A stretch of 64,000 nucleotides of DNA, taken from the NCBI GenBank assembly GCA_963730325.1, contig CAVSRC010000018.1, positions 1-64,000 on the forward strand, read 5' to 3'. Positions 47,378 through 57,553 of this stretch are shown here, in pieces; the first letter of the stretch is position 1; every line of letters begins with the position of its first letter. Made by a program: the position numbers and the translations under genes. Under the pieces are notes generated by a model. The model did no database searches, had not been told where the DNA came from, and saw nothing but the letters and a program-made list of their open reading frames with translations. This DNA comes from CAVSRC01 sp963730325 (lineage in GTDB: Bacteria > Pseudomonadota > Alphaproteobacteria > Rhizobiales > Kaistiaceae).

Positions 47378-48742
47378 TTACGCGGCGACCTGGGGCAGGC
47401 CGGCGAGCGCCATTTCCAGCGCCTTCTGGTCGTATTCGCGGTCTTCGAGCTTGCCGGCGAAGTAGTCGGTATAGGCCTGCATGTCGAAGTGGCCGTGGCC
47501 GGAGAGGTTGAACAGGATCGTCTCCGCCTTGCCTTCTCTCTTGCAGCGCATCGCCTCGTCGATTGCGGCGCGGATGGCGTGGCTCGATTCCGGTGCCGGC
47601 ACGATGCCCTCGGTGCGGGCGAAGGTGACCGCCGCCTCGAAGGAGGCGAGCTGCTTGATCGCCACCGCCTCGATCAGGCCGAGTTCCTTCAGGTGGCTGA
47701 CCATCGGCGCCATGCCGTGATAGCGCAGGCCGCCGGCGTGGAATCCGGGCGGGATGAACGAGGAGCCGAGCGTGTGCATCTTGACGATCGGGGCGACATG
47801 GGCGACGTCGCCGAAGTCATAGGCGTAGGTGCCGCGGGTCAGCGACGGGCAGGCCGCGGGCTCCGCCGCGACGAGACGCAGGGCCTTGCCCTCGCGCAGC
47901 TTCTTGCCGAGGAAGGGGAAGGCGATGCCGCCGAAGTTCGACCCGCCGCCGGTGCAGCCGATGACCACGTCCGGCCAGTAGCCGGCCATTTCCATCTGCT
48001 CGATGGCCTCGAGGCCGATCACCGACTGGTGCATCAGCACATGGTTGAGCACGCTGCCCAGCGAGTAGTTGATGGCGGGGTCCTTGGCGGCGACCTCGAC
48101 CGCCTCGGAGATGGCGAGGCCGAGGCTGCCCGGGTTTTTCGCGTCGAGCGCGAGCGCGGCTTTGCCGGACTCGGTCTCGGTGCTCGGGCTGGCCACGCAG
48201 GTCGCGCCATAGGTCTCCATCATCGCCTTGCGATAAGGCTTCTGATCGAAGCTGATGCGGACCATGTAGACCTTGACTTCGATGCCGAAGAGCTGTCCGG
48301 CAAAGGCGAGCGACGAGCCCCACTGGCCGGCGCCGGTCTCGGTCGACAGCTTCTTGATGCCGGCTTCCTTGTTGTAGAAGGCCTGCGCCACCGCCGTGTT
48401 CGGCTTGTGGCTTCCCGGGGGGCTGACGCCCTCATACTTGTAGAAAATGCGGGCCGGGGTATCGAGCGCCTTTTCCAGCCGGTGGGCGCGGTAGAGCGGC
48501 GCCGGGCGCCACAGCTTGTAGATTTCGCGCACCGGACCAGGGATCTCGATCTCGCGTTCCTGCGAGACTTCCTGGGCGATCAGGGCCATGGGGAAGATGG
48601 GTGCCAGGTCGTCGGGCCCGAGCGGCTGCAAGGTGCCGGGATGCAGGGCCGGCGGCAGCGGGGCCGGAAGATCGGCGGCGATATTGTACCAGGCGCGCGG
48701 AATACGCTCTTCCGGCAGGAGATACTTGTACGTGTCTGACAT
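47378..48742 (-). CDS. TrpB2-type tryptophan synthase beta chain
   Basis: 454 residues, longer than TrpB1 (about 400), as expected for the TrpB2 branch. The PLP lysine is in PPGSHKPNTA; phosphate-binding CTGGGSNFGG and VRISFDQKPYRKAMMETYGA are intact, and the N-terminus RAWYNIAADLP matches the family. It converts indole plus serine to tryptophan, acting alone without TrpA. No other trp genes are near. Convergent with the cyclase gene; its start is 146 bases from miaA, which runs the opposite way. Confidence 0.9.
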   Translation of the reverse strand: MSDTYKYLLPEERIPRAWYNIAADLPAPLPPALHPGTLQPLGPDDLAPIFPMALIAQEVSQEREIEIPGPVREIYKLWRPAPLYRAHRLEKALDTPARIFYKYEGVSPPGSHKPNTAVAQAFYNKEAGIKKLSTETGAGQWGSSLAFAGQLFGIEVKVYMVRISFDQKPYRKAMMETYGATCVASPSTETESGKAALALDAKNPGSLGLAISEAVEVAAKDPAINYSLGSVLNHVLMHQSVIGLEAIEQMEMAGYWPDVVIGCTGGGSNFGGIAFPFLGKKLREGKALRLVAAEPAACPSLTRGTYAYDFGDVAHVAPIVKMHTLGSSFIPPGFHAGGLRYHGMAPMVSHLKELGLIEAVAIKQLASFEAAVTFARTEGIVPAPESSHAIRAAIDEAMRCKREGKAETILFNLSGHGHFDMQAYTDYFAGKLEDREYDQKALEMALAGLPQVAA

Positions 48743-48888
48743 GGTCGTTCCCGTCCCTTCGGTGCGCTTACGATCGAAGATTGCCGACAACTTAGGCCGG
48801 TCCCGGCGTCAATGCCAAGTGGCTGCGGGTGTGGCGATGTGCGGCATAACCAATTGATCCCGGCCGGCGATGCTGCTCTAGAAGCCGC

Positions 48889-49807
48889 ATGGGTGCCCCG
48901 ACCATCCTCCTCCTCGCCGGGCCGACGGCGAGCGGCAAGTCGCGGCTGGCGCTGGCGCTGGCCACGCGCCATGGCGGCCTCGTCGTCAATGCCGATTCCA
49001 TGCAGGTCTATGCGGAACTCAGCATCCTCACCGCGCGGCCTTCGCCGGCGGACGAGGCGGCCGCGCCGCACCGCCTCTACGGCCACGTGCCGGCGGCGGA
49101 CGCGCTATTCGGTCGGGCGCTGGCTCGGCGATGTCGCGGCGGTGCTCGATGAGGCGCGCCGGGAGAAGCGCCCGGCGATCGTGGTCGGCGGCACCGGCCT
49201 CTATTTCAAGGCACTGACCGAGGGGCTCGCCGCCGTACCGGCGATTCCTGCCGCGGCACGGGCCGCCATCCAGGCGCAAAGCGACGGCGTGGCGACGCCC
49301 GACCTGCATGCAAGGCTCGCCGCCATCGATCCCGAGGACGCCACGGCCATCCGCGCCAATGATCGCTCCCGCATCCTGCGGGCCCTTGAAGTGGTCACGG
49401 CGACCGGCCGCTCGCTGGCCGAATGGCGGCGGGTTGCCGCGGCGCCGCCGCTGGTCGATCCGGCTGGCGCCGAGCGGATCGTGCTCGCCCCCGACCGGGC
49501 GGAGCTCCACGCCCGCATCGCCGAGCGGGCGGAACGCATGCTGGAGGCGGGCGCCCTGGCGGAGGTTGCGGCTCTGGCGGCGCTTGGCCTCGATCCCGAG
49601 CTTCCCGCCATGAAGGCAATCGGCGTGCGCGAGCTGATGGCCCTTGAGCGCGACACGCTTTCCCGTGCGGAAGCCCTTGCCGCGATCGCCACCGAGACCC
49701 GCCGCTACGCCAAGCGCCAGATGACCTGGCTGCGCAACCAGATGGGCGATTGGCCGCGTATTGCCGACGCCTCGGCGCTTGACCTTGCCGTCCGGCGCAC
49801 CTATTAG
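48889..49807 (+). CDS. miaA: tRNA dimethylallyltransferase MiaA, one frameshift
   Basis: Adds a dimethylallyl group to A37 of tRNAs reading UNN codons. The expected product is about 305 residues, normal. P-loop GPTASGKS at 11-18, NADSMQVY, then VVGGTGLYFKAL, AIRANDRSRILRALEV and RRYAKRQMTWLRNQ. The frame breaks near 49110, between AADAL and YSVGRWLGDVA, repaired by removing one base. Since miaA is conserved and both halves are perfect, a sequence error is likely. It ends eight bases before the ilv leader peptide. Confidence 0.88.
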
Positions 49808-49814
49808 AGGGGTC

Positions 49815-49871
49815 ATGACGACGAAGTCCATCATCGTACTTGGCACGCGCATCGGCGAGGCGACCCCCTAG
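49815..49871 (+). CDS. ilv leader peptide (attenuation)
   Basis: An 18-residue frame: M-T-T-K-S-I-I-V-L-G-T-R-I-G-E-A-T-P. Three Ile, one Val and one Leu codon (ATC ATC GTA CTT, then ATC) sit in the control position. A hairpin terminator follows 31 bases after the stop and acetolactate synthase follows that. This is the layout of branched-chain amino acid attenuators, where ribosome stalling at scarce charged tRNA prevents terminator formation. No pairing alternative was fully modelled. Confidence 0.75.
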   Translation: MTTKSIIVLGTRIGEATP

Positions 49872-49901
49872 GTTGCCGCGGGAAAGCTGGTGCGCGAAAA
49901 C

Positions 49902-49923
49902 AGGCCCTTCAGGGGCCTTTTTT
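49902..49923 (+). terminator. Attenuator terminator of the ilv operon
   Basis: AGGCCCT-TCA-GGGGCCT followed by TTTTT, a classical intrinsic terminator. Placed between the leader peptide and ilvI. Competing upstream pairing is likely with GGTTGCCGCGGG and flanking bases but not proven. Confidence 0.8.
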
Positions 49924-50058
49924 ATTGCCCGGACGACTGGCCTTCGCCGCCCCGGCGCGGGCCAGGGTCTACCAGGACCGGGGGCGTCGATGAGGCGGGG
50001 CGTGATGAATTCCGGTGCCTTGCGGCGGCGGACGAGATGCGAAGGGTGAGGAAGTGCA

Positions 50059-51840
<1,782 letters not shown>

Positions 51841-51866
51841 CCGGGTCCGGGCGCGGCGAGGGCGCC

Positions 51867-52892
51867 ATGTTCACCTTGCAGGATCTGGAACGCGCGCACG
51901 ACCTGGTCAGGGACGTCCTGGCGGAGACGCCGCAGCACCATTGGCCGCTGCTTGCCGAGCGGCTGGGAACCGACGTGGTGGTCAAGCACGAGAACCACCA
52001 GCTCACCGGCGCCTTCAAGGTGCGCGGCGGGCTCGTCTATGTCGACCGCATGAAGCGCGAGCGGTCGCACGTGACCGGGCTGGTTTCGGCGACGCGCGGC
52101 AATCACGGGCAGTCGATCGCCTTTGCCGGACACCGCCACGACGTGCCGGTGACCATCTTCGTGCCGCATGGCAACTCGACCGAGAAGAACCGGGCGATGC
52201 GGGCCTTCGGCGCCGAGGTGATCGAGGCCGGGGACGATTTCGACGCGGCGAAGGTCGCGGCGAAGAGCTTCGCCGTCGACAATGCGCACGAGATGGTTCC
52301 TTCGTTCCATCGCGACCTGGTGCTGGGCGTGGCGACCTACGCGCTGGAGCTGATGACCGCCGAGCCGGACCTCGACGTGCTCTATGTGCCGATTGGGCTG
52401 GGCTCGGGCATCTGCGGCTGCATCCAGGCGCGTGACCTGCTCGGCCGCAAGACCGAGATCGTCGGCGTCCAGGCAGCGGCGGCGCCGGCCTATGCGCTGT
52501 CGCTGGAACTGGGCCATGCGGTCACGACGCCGACATGCGACACGCGGGCCGACGGAATCGCCACGCGCGTCCCCGACGAGGGGGCGCTGGCATGCATCCG
52601 GCGCGGCGCCGACCGTATCGTCCAGGTGAGCGACGATGCTATCGCCGAGGCCATTCGCATCTTGTGGACCGACACGCACAATCTGGCGGAAGGGGCGGGC
52701 GCCGCCTCGTTGGCGGCGGCGCTTTCCGAACGCGACCGGCTGCGCAACAAGCGGGTCGGCCTCGTTTTGAGCGGCGGCAATATCGATCTCAAGCTGTTTG
52801 CCGAGTGGGTGATGGGGCGCCGGCCCGCCGGCGCGCCGGAACAGCGTTCGCAGATCAGCGCCGGTCGTGTAGAGAGTGCGGCGGTCGCTTGA
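51867..52892 (+). CDS. Threonine dehydratase-like PLP enzyme
   Basis: 341 residues. PLP lysine in TGAFKVRGG, then GNHGQSIAFAG, GLGSGICGC and the C-terminal LSGGNIDLKLF. These mark the serine/threonine deaminase family; there is no C-terminal ACT regulatory domain, so it is the short form. In this operon it would supply 2-oxobutyrate for isoleucine. ATG 51867 fits the family start; a GTG at 51837 overlapping the ilvI stop would add ten residues. Confidence 0.85.
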   Translation: MFTLQDLERAHDLVRDVLAETPQHHWPLLAERLGTDVVVKHENHQLTGAFKVRGGLVYVDRMKRERSHVTGLVSATRGNHGQSIAFAGHRHDVPVTIFVPHGNSTEKNRAMRAFGAEVIEAGDDFDAAKVAAKSFAVDNAHEMVPSFHRDLVLGVATYALELMTAEPDLDVLYVPIGLGSGICGCIQARDLLGRKTEIVGVQAAAAPAYALSLELGHAVTTPTCDTRADGIATRVPDEGALACIRRGADRIVQVSDDAIAEAIRILWTDTHNLAEGAGAASLAAALSERDRLRNKRVGLVLSGGNIDLKLFAEWVMGRRPAGAPEQRSQISAGRVESAAVA

Positions 52893-52957
52893 TTGCGCGA
52901 CGGTCGGGCAAACAATGACAACGGGGGCGACCCCGGCAGGAAAGCTCAGGTGTTGGC

Positions 52958-53590
52958 ATGAAAAAGGCTGCGAAGGTGGCGACGAAACGCAAGAAGGCGG
53001 CAAAGAAGGCGAAACCGAAAGAGAGCACGATGCTGCGGCCGCCCAGCGAACCGCCGGCCTCGGCCTATTTCATCGAGGAGACCCGTGGCAGGGAGGAAAC
53101 CCACACCCTGTCGGTGGTGGTCGATAACGAGCCGGGCGTGCTCGCCCGGGTGATCGGCCTGTTCTCGGGACGCGGCTACAACATCGACAGTCTCACCGTT
53201 TCGGAGACCGAGCACGCCAAGCACCTGTCGCGCATCACCATCGTCACCTCGGCGACGCCCATGGTGCTTACCCAGATCAAGAACCAGCTCGCCCGGCTGG
53301 TGCCGGTGCATACGGTGACCGACCTTACCGTGGCCAGCAACCGGCCGATCGAGCGCGAGTTGGCGCTGATCAAGGTTGCCGGCACGGGCGATTCCCGGGT
53401 CGAGGCGCTGCGCCTGGCCGACGCCTTTCAGGCGACCGTGGTCGACGCCTCCACCGGCCACTTCATCTTCGAAGTGACCGGGCGGTCGACCAAGATCGAG
53501 CAGCTCATCGCCGTCATGGCACCGCTCGGCCTGATCGAGGTGTGCCGCACCGGCATTGCCGCGATCAGCCGCCGGCCAGAGGCAGGGTAG
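52958..53590 (+). CDS. ilvN: Acetolactate synthase small subunit
   Basis: Regulatory subunit giving feedback control by valine. 210 residues: an ACT domain (THTLSVVVDNEPGVLARVIGL, GRGYNIDSLTV) and a C-terminal domain (VDASTGHFIFEVTGRSTKIE). The N-terminus carries about 25 extra lysine-rich residues (KKAAKVATKRKKAAKKAK), unusual for the family. Same operon as ilvI and the dehydratase. Confidence 0.95.
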   Translation: MKKAAKVATKRKKAAKKAKPKESTMLRPPSEPPASAYFIEETRGREETHTLSVVVDNEPGVLARVIGLFSGRGYNIDSLTVSETEHAKHLSRITIVTSATPMVLTQIKNQLARLVPVHTVTDLTVASNRPIERELALIKVAGTGDSRVEALRLADAFQATVVDASTGHFIFEVTGRSTKIEQLIAVMAPLGLIEVCRTGIAAISRRPEAG

Positions 53591-53609
53591 GGCCGCCGCC
53601 CCACCACTC

Positions 53610-54206
53610 ATGTCGCACGAACTTCTGGCCGCTTTCGTCGTCTTCGCGGTGGCGACGCTGTTCACGCCCGGGCCCAACAACATCATGCTGATGGCCTCGG
53701 GGCTGAATTTCGGCCTCCCCCGCACCGTGCCGCACGGCATTGGCGTGCCGCTCGGCTTCGGCTTCATGGTGCTGGTCGTCGGCCTCGGCCTCGGCGCCGT
53801 CTTCGCCGCCTATCCGCTCGCCTATCAGGTGCTGAAATATGTCGGCGCCGCCTATCTGCTCTATCTCGCCTGGCGCATCGCCAACGCCACCAGCGCCCAC
53901 GGCGACAGCAGTCGGGCGCGGCCCTTCACCTTCCTCCAGGCCGCCGCCTTCCAGTGGGTCAACGCCAAGGCCTGGGTGATGGCCATCGGCGCGGTCACCG
54001 CCTATGCCGGCATCACGTCCTTCCCGCTCAACACCATCCTGATCGCGGCGATCTTCACCGTGCTCGGCACCGCATCGTCCTTCACCTGGGTGCTTTTCGG
54101 GACAGGACTGAAGCAGGTCGTCAACGACCCGCGCTCCATCCGCATCTTCAACCTGGCGATGGCGGCGCTACTGGCGGCGTCCCTGATTCCGGTCTTCCTC
54201 GAATAG
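53610..54206 (+). CDS. LysE-family exporter
   Basis: 198 residues, five to six predicted spans. Family hallmark TLFTPGPNNIMLMASGLNFG near the start, with YVGAAYLLYLAWRI and QWVNAKAWVMAIGA downstream. These proteins export amino acids. It follows ilvN by 19 bases, so a role in releasing excess branched-chain amino acid is possible but unproven. Confidence 0.92.
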   Translation: MSHELLAAFVVFAVATLFTPGPNNIMLMASGLNFGLPRTVPHGIGVPLGFGFMVLVVGLGLGAVFAAYPLAYQVLKYVGAAYLLYLAWRIANATSAHGDSSRARPFTFLQAAAFQWVNAKAWVMAIGAVTAYAGITSFPLNTILIAAIFTVLGTASSFTWVLFGTGLKQVVNDPRSIRIFNLAMAALLAASLIPVFLE

Positions 54207-54552
54207 CCGGGCGCCCCCCGGCGGGGGCGCGGCGGCGACGGTGCAACCCGTTCGCCCCGCCTGCGGAGTTCTTTTTTTGTTCCAGGGGCCAAAGGGCTTG
54301 CCAAGGCCCGCCGCGGCGTGCGTAATCATGCCTCGCCGTGGCCGGTCCGCCGGCCGCTTTCCCGCTCCCGACCGCTCCTTGAAACGTGATCGATGGGGCT
54401 CTGATTGCGCGCCTTGTCGCTCTTTAAGAACTTGTCATAAATATCTGATACTTTTATATGTTTTCCTTTCAATAGGAGGTGGCCGCGACCGATTGTCGGA
54501 CGTGCGCCGGCCTTCCGAACCGTGGCAGTATCGGCCCAAGGAGGGTCCTTCA
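54207..54552. other. Interval before the caspase-like gene
   Basis: About 345 bases without a supported gene. It holds an AT-rich promoter-like stretch at 54420-54470, an AGGAGGT at 54474-54480 and a run of arginine-rich codons in the frame of the next gene. The stem-loop CGCCCCC/GGGGGCG just after lysE (54211-54229) may be its terminator. Confidence 0.45.
54432..54460 (+). promoter_or_regulatory. Candidate sigma-70 promoter
   Basis: TTGTCA (54432-54437), 17 bases, then TATATG (54455-54460). The spacer is AT-rich within a GC-rich region and is followed at 54474 by AGGAGGT. It would drive the caspase-like gene and DUF2461. Confidence 0.55.
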
Positions 54553-55221
54553 TTGGCGGCTTCGCGCAATCTCGGTCTGGGGGTCATCGAGACCCGCTGG
54601 TTCGACGACGGGCACCACACCGTGCGGCCGCTGTTCGAGTTCCTGTCCTACGCCCTCAAGGACCGCTCGGACGCCTTCACCTATGAGCGTTTCGTCGGTG
54701 CCGGCTCCTTCCGCGACGCGGTGCGCTTCATCATGTCGGGCAGCAGCGTCGACTTCCTCTACGTCGCCGCCCATGGCGATTTCGCCAAGATCGAGGCGCC
54801 GGACGGCTCCGGCCTGTCGCGCACCTTCCTGCGCAACACCTTCGTCGAGGCCAACCGCGGGCGGCGGCACCGGCTGAAGGGGGTGCTGTTCGGGTCGTGC
54901 AAGTTCGGCGAGGCCGACAATCTCATCGAGATCATGCGGCCGGCCAAGATCCGCGGCGAGGAGATCGGCAACCGGCTCCTGTGGGTCGCCGGCTATGGCG
55001 AGGAGATCGACTACACACGCTCGTCGTTGCTCGACATCTATTTCTACGACATCTTCTTCCGCACCGGCGGGCGCGACGAGATCACCCGCGTACGCAAGAC
55101 GCTGGAGCGTCTCGACAAGAGCCTGCCGGGACTCATGGAAGGCCTGGCGCTGCGCGTCGTCGGCCGCCAGCCGCGCGGCCGCTATCGCGATCTGGTGAGC
55201 GGCGAATATATCATCGACTGA
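54553..55221 (+). CDS. Putative caspase/CHAT-like (clan CD) protein
   Basis: 222 residues, no signal or membrane segment; not matched to a named family. A hydrophobic strand followed by His-Gly occurs at FLYVAAHGD (His74), and a second strand ends in GVLFGSCKFG (Cys116). Strand-His-Gly plus strand-Gly-Ser-Cys is the catalytic-dyad pattern of caspase, CHAT and related peptidases. Later: RLLWVAGYGEEIDYTRSS and DIYFYDIFFR. TTG 54553 has AAGGAGGG seven bases upstream; TTG 54493, 12 bases after AGGAGGT, is an alternative. Followed 14 bases later by DUF2461. Could instead be a non-enzymatic fold; the dyad call is by eye. Confidence 0.6.
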   Translation: MAASRNLGLGVIETRWFDDGHHTVRPLFEFLSYALKDRSDAFTYERFVGAGSFRDAVRFIMSGSSVDFLYVAAHGDFAKIEAPDGSGLSRTFLRNTFVEANRGRRHRLKGVLFGSCKFGEADNLIEIMRPAKIRGEEIGNRLLWVAGYGEEIDYTRSSLLDIYFYDIFFRTGGRDEITRVRKTLERLDKSLPGLMEGLALRVVGRQPRGRYRDLVSGEYIID

Positions 55222-55235
55222 CAGGGGAAGGGCGC

Positions 55236-55910
55236 ATGGGGGGCTTCAAGGGGTTCGGGCCGAAGGCGCTCGCCTTCTTCACCGCGCTCAAGTTCCACCA
55301 GGACAAGGCGTGGTTCGAGGACAACAAGGCGCTCTACCAGAGCGACGTGCAGGAGCCGATGGTGGCGCTGCTCGACGCGCTGACCGAGGCTTTCGCGGCG
55401 AAGAAGATTCCGCTGAAGGCGGAAGGCAAGCGCTCGGTCTTCCGCATCCACCGCGACGTGCGCTTCGCCAAGGACAAGAGCCCCTACAAGTCCCATTGCG
55501 GCGCGACGTTGACCCGTTCCGGCCGCAAGATGGAGCAGGGTCTCGTCTATCTGCACATCGACCCGGAAGGTTGTTTCGTCGCCGCCGGGTTCCACATGCC
55601 GGAGCCGGCGGAGCTTGCCAGGCTGCGCCAGGCGATCGCCGGCAAGCCGGCGCGGTTCAAGGCGGTGGAGACGGCGCTTGCGAAAGGCAAGCTGGCGCTC
55701 GGCACCGATAACCAGCTCACCCGGACCCCGCGCGGCTTCGAGGCGCTGAAGGGCGGGCCGCTCGACGGTGTCATCCGCCTGAAGTCCTTCCTCGTCGAGG
55801 AGCCCCTGTCGGAGGCCGAGATCAGGAGCCCGAAGCTGACCAGCCGGATCGTGGACTTCACGGTGCGCGCCCGGCCGCTGCTCGATTTCGGCTGGAAGGC
55901 GCTCGACTGA
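55236..55910 (+). CDS. DUF2461 (TIGR02453) family protein
   Basis: 224 residues. Signature pattern: FFTALKFHQDKAWFEDNKALYQ near the N-terminus (shown as FHQDKAWFEDNK), FRIHRDVRFAKDKSPYKSH, GLVYLHIDPEGCFVAAGFH, and a C-terminal RPLLDFG. This is a conserved cytoplasmic family of unknown activity. It lies in a likely operon with the caspase-like gene upstream. Confidence 0.9.
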   Translation: MGGFKGFGPKALAFFTALKFHQDKAWFEDNKALYQSDVQEPMVALLDALTEAFAAKKIPLKAEGKRSVFRIHRDVRFAKDKSPYKSHCGATLTRSGRKMEQGLVYLHIDPEGCFVAAGFHMPEPAELARLRQAIAGKPARFKAVETALAKGKLALGTDNQLTRTPRGFEALKGGPLDGVIRLKSFLVEEPLSEAEIRSPKLTSRIVDFTVRARPLLDFGWKALD

Positions 55911-56044
55911 GCTTCGGTGCTGGCGCCGGTCCGAGCGCCCCCCAAATGCCGACGATTCGCCTCAAATGCACCGGTCTCCGATAAGGCCGTGGTTGGCTCT
56001 CGTGCCTAGTGTCGTCCACCAGTCGATAACGCACGAGACTGGTC

Positions 56045-56395
56045 ATGGGCCGGACAAGGCACGTCGCCGCGATGGTCGCGGCATCACTGGCGGTCGCCAG
56101 CATGGTACCGGCGGCATATGCCGCCGAATTGATCGCCGTCGAGCTCGACCGCTGTGCGATCTGCATGCGATTCGATGCGACCGTCGCCCGCACCTACGCC
56201 CGCACGCCGCAGGGACGGGTGGCGCCGTTGCGCCGCGTCAATGCCGACCGCGGCCTGTCGGCGGAACTGGGCACCGTCAGCATGGTCCCCACCTTCATTC
56301 TGCGCGACAAGGGCCGCGAGGTCGGCCGCATCATCGGCTTTCACGATCGGGCGTCGTTCTACCGCCATGTGGATACGCTTCTGGCGGCGAGATAG
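56045..56395 (+). CDS. Exported thioredoxin-like protein, SoxS-like
   Basis: 116 residues with a signal peptide (MVAASLAVASMVPAAYA). The mature part starts LIAVELDRCAICMRFD: a CxxC (Cys-Ala-Ile-Cys) at the first helix, then APLRRVNAD and the cis-proline segment VSMVPTFIL followed by GREVGRIIGF. This is a thioredoxin fold of the SoxS type. Likely a periplasmic reductant; no sox genes are near, so the partner is unknown. Confidence 0.8.
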   Translation: MGRTRHVAAMVAASLAVASMVPAAYAAELIAVELDRCAICMRFDATVARTYARTPQGRVAPLRRVNADRGLSAELGTVSMVPTFILRDKGREVGRIIGFHDRASFYRHVDTLLAAR

Positions 56396-56404
56396 GTGTA
56401 CGTC

Positions 56405-56421
56405 CCTGACGAAACGTCAGG
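56405..56421. promoter_or_regulatory. 17-base perfect palindrome upstream of luxR
   Basis: CCTGACG-AAA-CGTCAGG. It sits ten bases after the thioredoxin-like stop and about 230 bases before luxR. It could be a regulator site (lux-box-like dyad) or a weak terminator; no T run follows. Confidence 0.4.
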
Positions 56422-56652
56422 TTGTGCAACGCGATCGCTTCATTGCCGATGCTGTCAGCCGTTGCCGCTCGCTGGAGATGGGCTAAACTGTCGCAGTTGT
56501 CAGGCGTACGAAATGCCGGCCACGGCAGAGCCGACCTGCCGGGCAGTGGTGGTTGTGCGAAGCCTGCGTTGCTGACGCCGGGGCGGGGCGGCTTATGCTC
56601 GACTCACCCCGGTTAATGGACGCGGTGGTCGCATGCGGTCGGTTGGGGACCC

Positions 56653-57390
56653 ATGGGCACGACCACGTCCAAGAACCTGGTCAGCGACGATCGGCTGGCG
56701 GCGGCGTTCTCGATCATCGAGGAGAGCGAGGACATCGACGTGCTGGTCGCGCGGCTGCGCGATTTCCTGGCCGTCGATCACATCGTCTACCACTCGTCGA
56801 AACTGGGGGCGAGCCCGTCGGTCGATCCCTATATCCGGCTCACCTATCCGGCCTCGTGGATCAAGCAGTACCTGCAGAACAACTACGTCGACGTCGACCC
56901 GGTCCTGCGCGAGGGATTCACGCGCATGCTGCCGTTCCAGTGGAGTGAGCTGACGGTCGGCAGCGAACGGGAGATGGTGTTCCTGCAGGATGCGCTCGCC
57001 CATGGCGTCGGGCCGTTCGGGCTGTCGATACCGGTCATCGGCAAGCACGGCCATCGCGGCCTGTTCTCGATCTCCTTCTCCGGTTCCGAGCAGGAATGGC
57101 AGGCCTTCGTGGCGGACAGCGTGCCGATGCTGGTCGAGGTCGCCAACCGGCTCCACCAGCGGGTCATCCGCGATGTGTTCGGCGAGGACCGCCCGCATCT
57201 CAGCGCTCGCGAGCTGGATGTCCTGCGCTGGACGGCGCTCGGCAAGGATGCCGGCGAGATCGCCGCCATCCTCGACATCTCCTTCCACACCACGCGCGGC
57301 TATCTCAAATCGGTGCGCCACAAGCTCGACTGCGTCACATCGGCACAAGCCGTCAGCCGCGCCATCAAGCTCGGACTGTTGAAGCTCTAG
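56653..57390 (+). CDS. LuxR-type quorum-sensing regulator
   Basis: 245 residues. An N-terminal autoinducer-binding domain with the hallmark W-x-x-x-Y and Y-x-D-x-D-P-V pattern (WIKQYLQNNYVDVDPVL) and LPFQWSEL, and GPFGLSIPVIG. A C-terminal LuxR/GerE helix-turn-helix (LSARELDVLRWTALGKDAGE, then LKSVRHKL). It binds the acyl-homoserine lactone made by the LuxI gene that follows. The ligand chain cannot be read. ATG 56653 chosen. Confidence 0.95.
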   Translation: MGTTTSKNLVSDDRLAAAFSIIEESEDIDVLVARLRDFLAVDHIVYHSSKLGASPSVDPYIRLTYPASWIKQYLQNNYVDVDPVLREGFTRMLPFQWSELTVGSEREMVFLQDALAHGVGPFGLSIPVIGKHGHRGLFSISFSGSEQEWQAFVADSVPMLVEVANRLHQRVIRDVFGEDRPHLSARELDVLRWTALGKDAGEIAAILDISFHTTRGYLKSVRHKLDCVTSAQAVSRAIKLGLLKL

Positions 57391-57553
57391 CTTTCGGCAA
57401 TCAACCGTTCGACTGCCGTTCAAGTTTGAGCTTTTGCCGAAATCTGTCCTTAGCGCTGCTCGGCTATGGGACCTTCGTCGCGGCCGGGCCGGCATTAGAG
57501 TGCGGCTTGCCGGCTCAGATTCTGCTTTCCGGCTTTTGTGTGGAGCGTTGCAG

